Shown: positions 7,731 to 10,377 of the stretch, piece by piece
Position numbering within the stretch: position 1 is the stretch's first letter
Layout of the letters: every line of letters begins with the position of its first letter
Assembly: GCA_021200395.1 (NCBI GenBank)
Contig: JAJQGQ010000051.1
Coordinates: 1 to 10,377, forward strand
Direction of reading: 5' to 3'
DNA length: 10,377 nucleotides
Origin: Erysipelotrichaceae bacterium
Lineage (GTDB): Bacteria; Bacillota_I; Bacilli_A; Erysipelotrichales; Coprobacillaceae
Program-made: the position numbers and the translations under genes
Notes under the pieces: generated by a model
Database searches by the model: none
Seen by the model: only the letters and a program-made list of their open reading frames with translations
Told to the model about the DNA's origin: nothing

Positions 7731-8843
7731 TTATTCCTCCTCGTAACTTCCCATATATTTACCAGCAATTGGATAAACTTTAATATCCTGTCTATTTTGA
7801 CTTATAAAACCCAAACGTAACATATAAGCTATTAATTCTTCCGCTAAAATATCAGGTTTCTTTTTTCGATATGTTAATGGTAAATAATCATTATTTTTTC
7901 TTAATAGGTTTTTTATAACATTGATTAATTGATCCTTAGGCATATAGAATATTTCATCTTCATTACGTTTATGATCGCCGTTTTTTACACGTTTACGTAA
8001 TTGACTTAAAATAAGAACAATCAATTCGTCCATAGTATTATTTTTAGGAAAAAATTCTCCAATACGACTATCTTCATCTAAGACCATATAAGCACACGAT
8101 TTATAAACCTGTAAATCACAAGGACATATTTGATTAAGTTCATTTTCTATACGTTTACGATAATGTCTTATATAGGTAAAATCATCATTTTCATCCCTGT
8201 CCTTATAAACCCCTGGTGACAATAATAAACGACGATAAACTCTTTGACTTCTTACTTTACCACGATCATTTTCTAAGCCAATCCAATCATCCTGCATAAA
8301 TTCACCAGGTGTTTCTTTATGAAAAATATCTGAAACAAAACTGCGCATGAAATATCTAGATAAACCTGTGTTTTCAAATAATACTTCGGTATTCTCTTCT
8401 TTAATAAAGTTTTCACTATGACCATCATCTTCAATGAACAATTGTTCCTCTTTACAAAACTCTACAACATTCACAAACATGCTCCTATTTGATCTATTTA
8501 ACCAATATGTTTCATCAACCTGTAATTTCATAGCTAAAAACTCTGTTAAATCTGATAAAATAAATTGTTCTTCTAAGTCTTTATCTTCTAAAAAAACCAA
8601 TATATAACAAAGCATTTGATATTCTTGCTTATTTTTAAATCGTGTAATACCCATCCATGGCTCAACAACACCAGGAACTTTATCCAATTTAATAAATTGT
8701 GCATTTGTGATTAAAGAGTAACCAAGAGTATCCTGAAATAATTTTTTTAGGAATTTAGCATCGTCTTTAATACGATAATATTGATCACGATTATCACTTT
8801 TGAGTATCCATCTTTTTGATAAGAGAAGTTCTTGACTATTCAT
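7731..8843 (-). CDS. jetB: Wadjet subunit JetB (DUF2398/TIGR02678-like, MukE-like winged-helix)
   Basis: The 370-residue accessory subunit that binds the kleisin JetA, comparable to MukE. It matches my memory of DUF2398. It starts with an RWILKSDNRDQYYRI segment (11-25), then FLKKLFQDTLGYSLI and FIKLDKVPG (31-58), a helical DLTEFLAMKL segment (98-107), and a central RVYRRLLLSPGVYKD block (201-215) followed by YIRHYRKRIENEL (224-236). The C-terminal part, about residues 265-360, looks like a helix-turn-helix/winged-helix region, which is an inference. No catalytic motif is expected. The start at 8843 is preferred to an in-frame ATG at 8870 because AAGGAGG sits 6 bases before it. It overlaps the end of jetA by 8 bases. 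Its last codons (Glu-Glu-Glu) form the jetC ribosome-binding site. Confidence 0.87.
   Translation of the reverse strand: MNSQELLLSKRWILKSDNRDQYYRIKDDAKFLKKLFQDTLGYSLITNAQFIKLDKVPGVVEPWMGITRFKNKQEYQMLCYILVFLEDKDLEEQFILSDLTEFLAMKLQVDETYWLNRSNRSMFVNVVEFCKEEQLFIEDDGHSENFIKEENTEVLFENTGLSRYFMRSFVSDIFHKETPGEFMQDDWIGLENDRGKVRSQRVYRRLLLSPGVYKDRDENDDFTYIRHYRKRIENELNQICPCDLQVYKSCAYMVLDEDSRIGEFFPKNNTMDELIVLILSQLRKRVKNGDHKRNEDEIFYMPKDQLINVIKNLLRKNNDYLPLTYRKKKPDILAEELIAYMLRLGFISQNRQDIKVYPIAGKYMGSYEEE
7736..7742 (-). promoter_or_regulatory. Shine-Dalgarno site of jetC
   Basis: On the - strand, GAGGAGG lies 6 bases before the ATG at 7729 and is formed by the last Glu codons of jetB. It decides the jetC start against the ATG at 7768, which lies well inside jetB. 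Confidence 0.85.
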
Positions 8844-10329
8844 AGTAATCCTCCTTAAAAACAATTTCAAAAGCAGGCATCATAAAGTTACCATCTTCAC
8901 ATTTTAAGATGCATTGATGGTGAGCATGACTATCATCAATATAATAAGTATTTCCATCTTCTGTCTTACCTAAATGGTCATTATCAGATAAACCTTTTGT
9001 TAACCAATTGAGTAATGTTTTTCGCGTTGAGGCATCTATAACAGGTAGTTGTTCGAAAATGATTTTATGATTAATAATGAGTTTTTGAACTGTTTCTTGT
9101 TTTTGACGTGTTTCCTCTTGAAGTTGTATTTGTTGGAGTTGCTTGTCTAAACTATGATCTTCAGCTGGCTTTCGTACTGATTTTTTCCTCACAATACGAC
9201 TATGTGGTTCAAAAGATAAAGATGAAGGATGATCTTGATAAACACCTTGTTGAATATCTTCACTCATACGTGGTTGTATTTGACTTAAATGTAAACAATC
9301 AGCCACACCAAAAACATAAGCACTTAAACAGTGAGCTTCATTAATATCTTCACATTTCATAAAAATATTGGCGATATGTTCATATTGTTCCTTACGATTA
9401 TTGGAGCGATTATTCATTTCTGCAATTTGTCTAGCATAATGAGTTATTTTACGGATGATTTCGTTGGTAATATTATTTAATCTATCCATTTCACTTTCTT
9501 CGTTTTCACCAACAAACCATATATATAAGCTTTGCCATTTACCTTGATAGTTATCTAAAACCTCATCTTTATCAAGCTCCACATCTATTCTTGGAATTGA
9601 TAATTCATAATTTGTTGCTGCAACAAATAACGGTTGCATTTCTTCTTTAGTGATATTTTCTAATTCAAGTGATATTTTGGTTCCTGTTTCTTGCATCGCA
9701 ATTACAAATGTTCGTAGATAATTGATTAATTTATCTTTAAAAAGCAAAAATGCTTCAGTTTTCATCAATTCTTCAGCTTTGGCACTATTAAGTGTTTTGA
9801 TATAATCTTGATAATTTTGATTGAGTCTTGTAAAATCATTCATTAGCTCATTGAGCCAAGCGTGGATATCACTATCACTATCATTTTTATCTTTGATTTT
9901 TTTAAGCTTTTTAAGATGTTCATAGATTCTTTCTAATAATGTTGGCTCTAATGATGAACCTTCCACATTCATCTTTTCTAATCTTAACGTCATACGTTCT
10001 ATTTCTACGCTGTATTCGCTTAGTTGATAACGATATTGGCGATTCATAAAATCTTTGACAGTTTTTACTTTACGACTATCTTGGTCAGCAATTAAGTTAC
10101 CCCATTCTACCAAACTTTGTAAATCCTGAATGCATTGATCATTTGTATAATCTTCATAACCTTCAACATCTTTCATCATCTTATAAACATCTTCACTATG
10201 AAGCCAATAATGAATTTTTTCATATTCTCTAAAAAAATAACGAATTATTAAACGATATCTAGCAACATTAGGAGCTACTAAATAATTCACTTCACTAACA
10301 GGTTTCACTAATTTATCATATATTTCCAT
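8836..10329 (-). CDS. jetA: Wadjet subunit JetA (DUF2397/TIGR02677-like, kleisin/MukF-like)
   Basis: The 497-residue kleisin-like subunit that bridges the JetC heads and carries JetB. Family features seen: VNYLVAPNVARYRLIIRYFF (14-33), YWLHSEDVYKMM (41-52), LVEWGNLIADQD (73-84) followed by KVKTVKDFMNRQYRYQLSE (87-105), AYVFGVADCLHLS (337-349), and SLSFEPHSRIVRKKS (370-384). These correspond to the DUF2397 pattern of an N-terminal winged helix followed by helical coils and a C-terminal winged helix (about 415-490). A helical, charged segment at 125-330 fits the kleisin arm. It is the first gene of the operon and its end overlaps jetB. The ATG at 10329 is the farthest upstream start, since an in-frame TGA lies 12 bases before it. 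No ribosome-binding site precedes it, so the start or the promoter arrangement is uncertain. Confidence 0.87.
   Translation of the reverse strand: MEIYDKLVKPVSEVNYLVAPNVARYRLIIRYFFREYEKIHYWLHSEDVYKMMKDVEGYEDYTNDQCIQDLQSLVEWGNLIADQDSRKVKTVKDFMNRQYRYQLSEYSVEIERMTLRLEKMNVEGSSLEPTLLERIYEHLKKLKKIKDKNDSDSDIHAWLNELMNDFTRLNQNYQDYIKTLNSAKAEELMKTEAFLLFKDKLINYLRTFVIAMQETGTKISLELENITKEEMQPLFVAATNYELSIPRIDVELDKDEVLDNYQGKWQSLYIWFVGENEESEMDRLNNITNEIIRKITHYARQIAEMNNRSNNRKEQYEHIANIFMKCEDINEAHCLSAYVFGVADCLHLSQIQPRMSEDIQQGVYQDHPSSLSFEPHSRIVRKKSVRKPAEDHSLDKQLQQIQLQEETRQKQETVQKLIINHKIIFEQLPVIDASTRKTLLNWLTKGLSDNDHLGKTEDGNTYYIDDSHAHHQCILKCEDGNFMMPAFEIVFKEDYYE
8850..8856 (-). promoter_or_regulatory. Shine-Dalgarno site of jetB
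   Basis: On the - strand, AAGGAGG lies 6 bases before the ATG at 8843, inside the jetA coding end (Lys-Glu-Asp codons). It fixes the jetB start and couples its translation to jetA. Confidence 0.85.
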
Positions 10330-10330
10330 A

Positions 10331-10358
10331 ATTATAGAACGTCATAAAATTTAGTTAA
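10331..10358 (-). promoter_or_regulatory. Possible promoter of the Wadjet operon
   Basis: On the - strand, TTAACT (10358-10353, 4 of 6 consensus) and TATAAT (10336-10331) are separated by 16 bases. The -10 box ends just two bases before the jetA ATG, so transcription would begin inside the first codons. It is therefore either not the main promoter or implies a different jetA start. The true promoter may lie beyond the window. Confidence 0.25.
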
Positions 10359-10377
10359 AAAATCAGAGAATCTAGTC

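Noticed and set aside
7730..7768. A jetC start at 7768 giving 13 extra residues
   Set aside because: No ribosome-binding site precedes it, and it lies inside jetB, while GAGGAGG precedes the ATG at 7729 where the family domain begins.
9108..9344. A 78-codon + strand open frame
   Set aside because: It is antisense to jetA, with no start signal or family features.
2493..10329. Reading the operon as a chromosomal MukBEF/MksBEF condensin
   Set aside because: The fourth gene has a Toprim-type nuclease core, and the A, B and C subunits carry DUF2397, DUF2398 and TIGR02680 patterns, which together specify Wadjet and not a housekeeping condensin.

Overview
The window is AT-rich DNA from a low-GC Firmicute. 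Every internal gene but one has a strong GGAGG-type Shine-Dalgarno site, and TGA is used as a stop codon, which excludes the Mycoplasma code. The protein style fits a gut Erysipelotrichia/Coprobacillaceae-like bacterium, but that placement is an impression and not a sequence-proven assignment.

Layout. Positions 1-2313 (+ strand) hold the 3' part of an ABC export operon: the C-terminal end of one ATP-binding protein cut by the window edge, a complete ATP-binding protein, and an ABC-2 type permease with a very acidic extracytoplasmic domain. The three genes overlap and are translationally coupled. The operon ends in a strong hairpin terminator. Positions 2314-2492 are intergenic and contain a tRNA-Gly(GCC) gene on the - strand with its own near-consensus promoter. 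From 10329 down to 2493 (- strand) lies one compact four-gene operon, jetA-jetB-jetC-jetD, which is a complete Wadjet defence system. The family signatures I recognise (DUF2397/TIGR02677, DUF2398/TIGR02678, TIGR02680 SMC-like ATPase, DUF2399/TIGR02679 Toprim nuclease) point to Wadjet type II.

How the genes work together. In Wadjet, JetC is an SMC/MukB-like ATPase, JetA is the kleisin-like bridge, JetB is the MukE-like winged-helix subunit, and JetD is the Toprim nuclease. The JetABC motor extrudes DNA loops, and JetD cuts small closed circular DNA, so the system restricts plasmids. Here the ATPase motifs of JetC and the acidic Toprim residues of JetD are intact, and all four frames are open. 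The system therefore looks functional. The genes abut or overlap by 1-8 bases, with three of the four ribosome-binding sites lying inside the end of the upstream gene. This suggests coupled translation and controlled stoichiometry. A rho-independent terminator that includes the jetD stop codon closes the operon just before the tRNA promoter.

The system is a known class and not a new one. The points most worth a second look are the unusual jetA start (no ribosome-binding site, with a TATAAT only two bases upstream), a paired CxxC pattern in JetD, the Wadjet/tRNA-Gly junction, and the acidic outer domain of the ABC permease.
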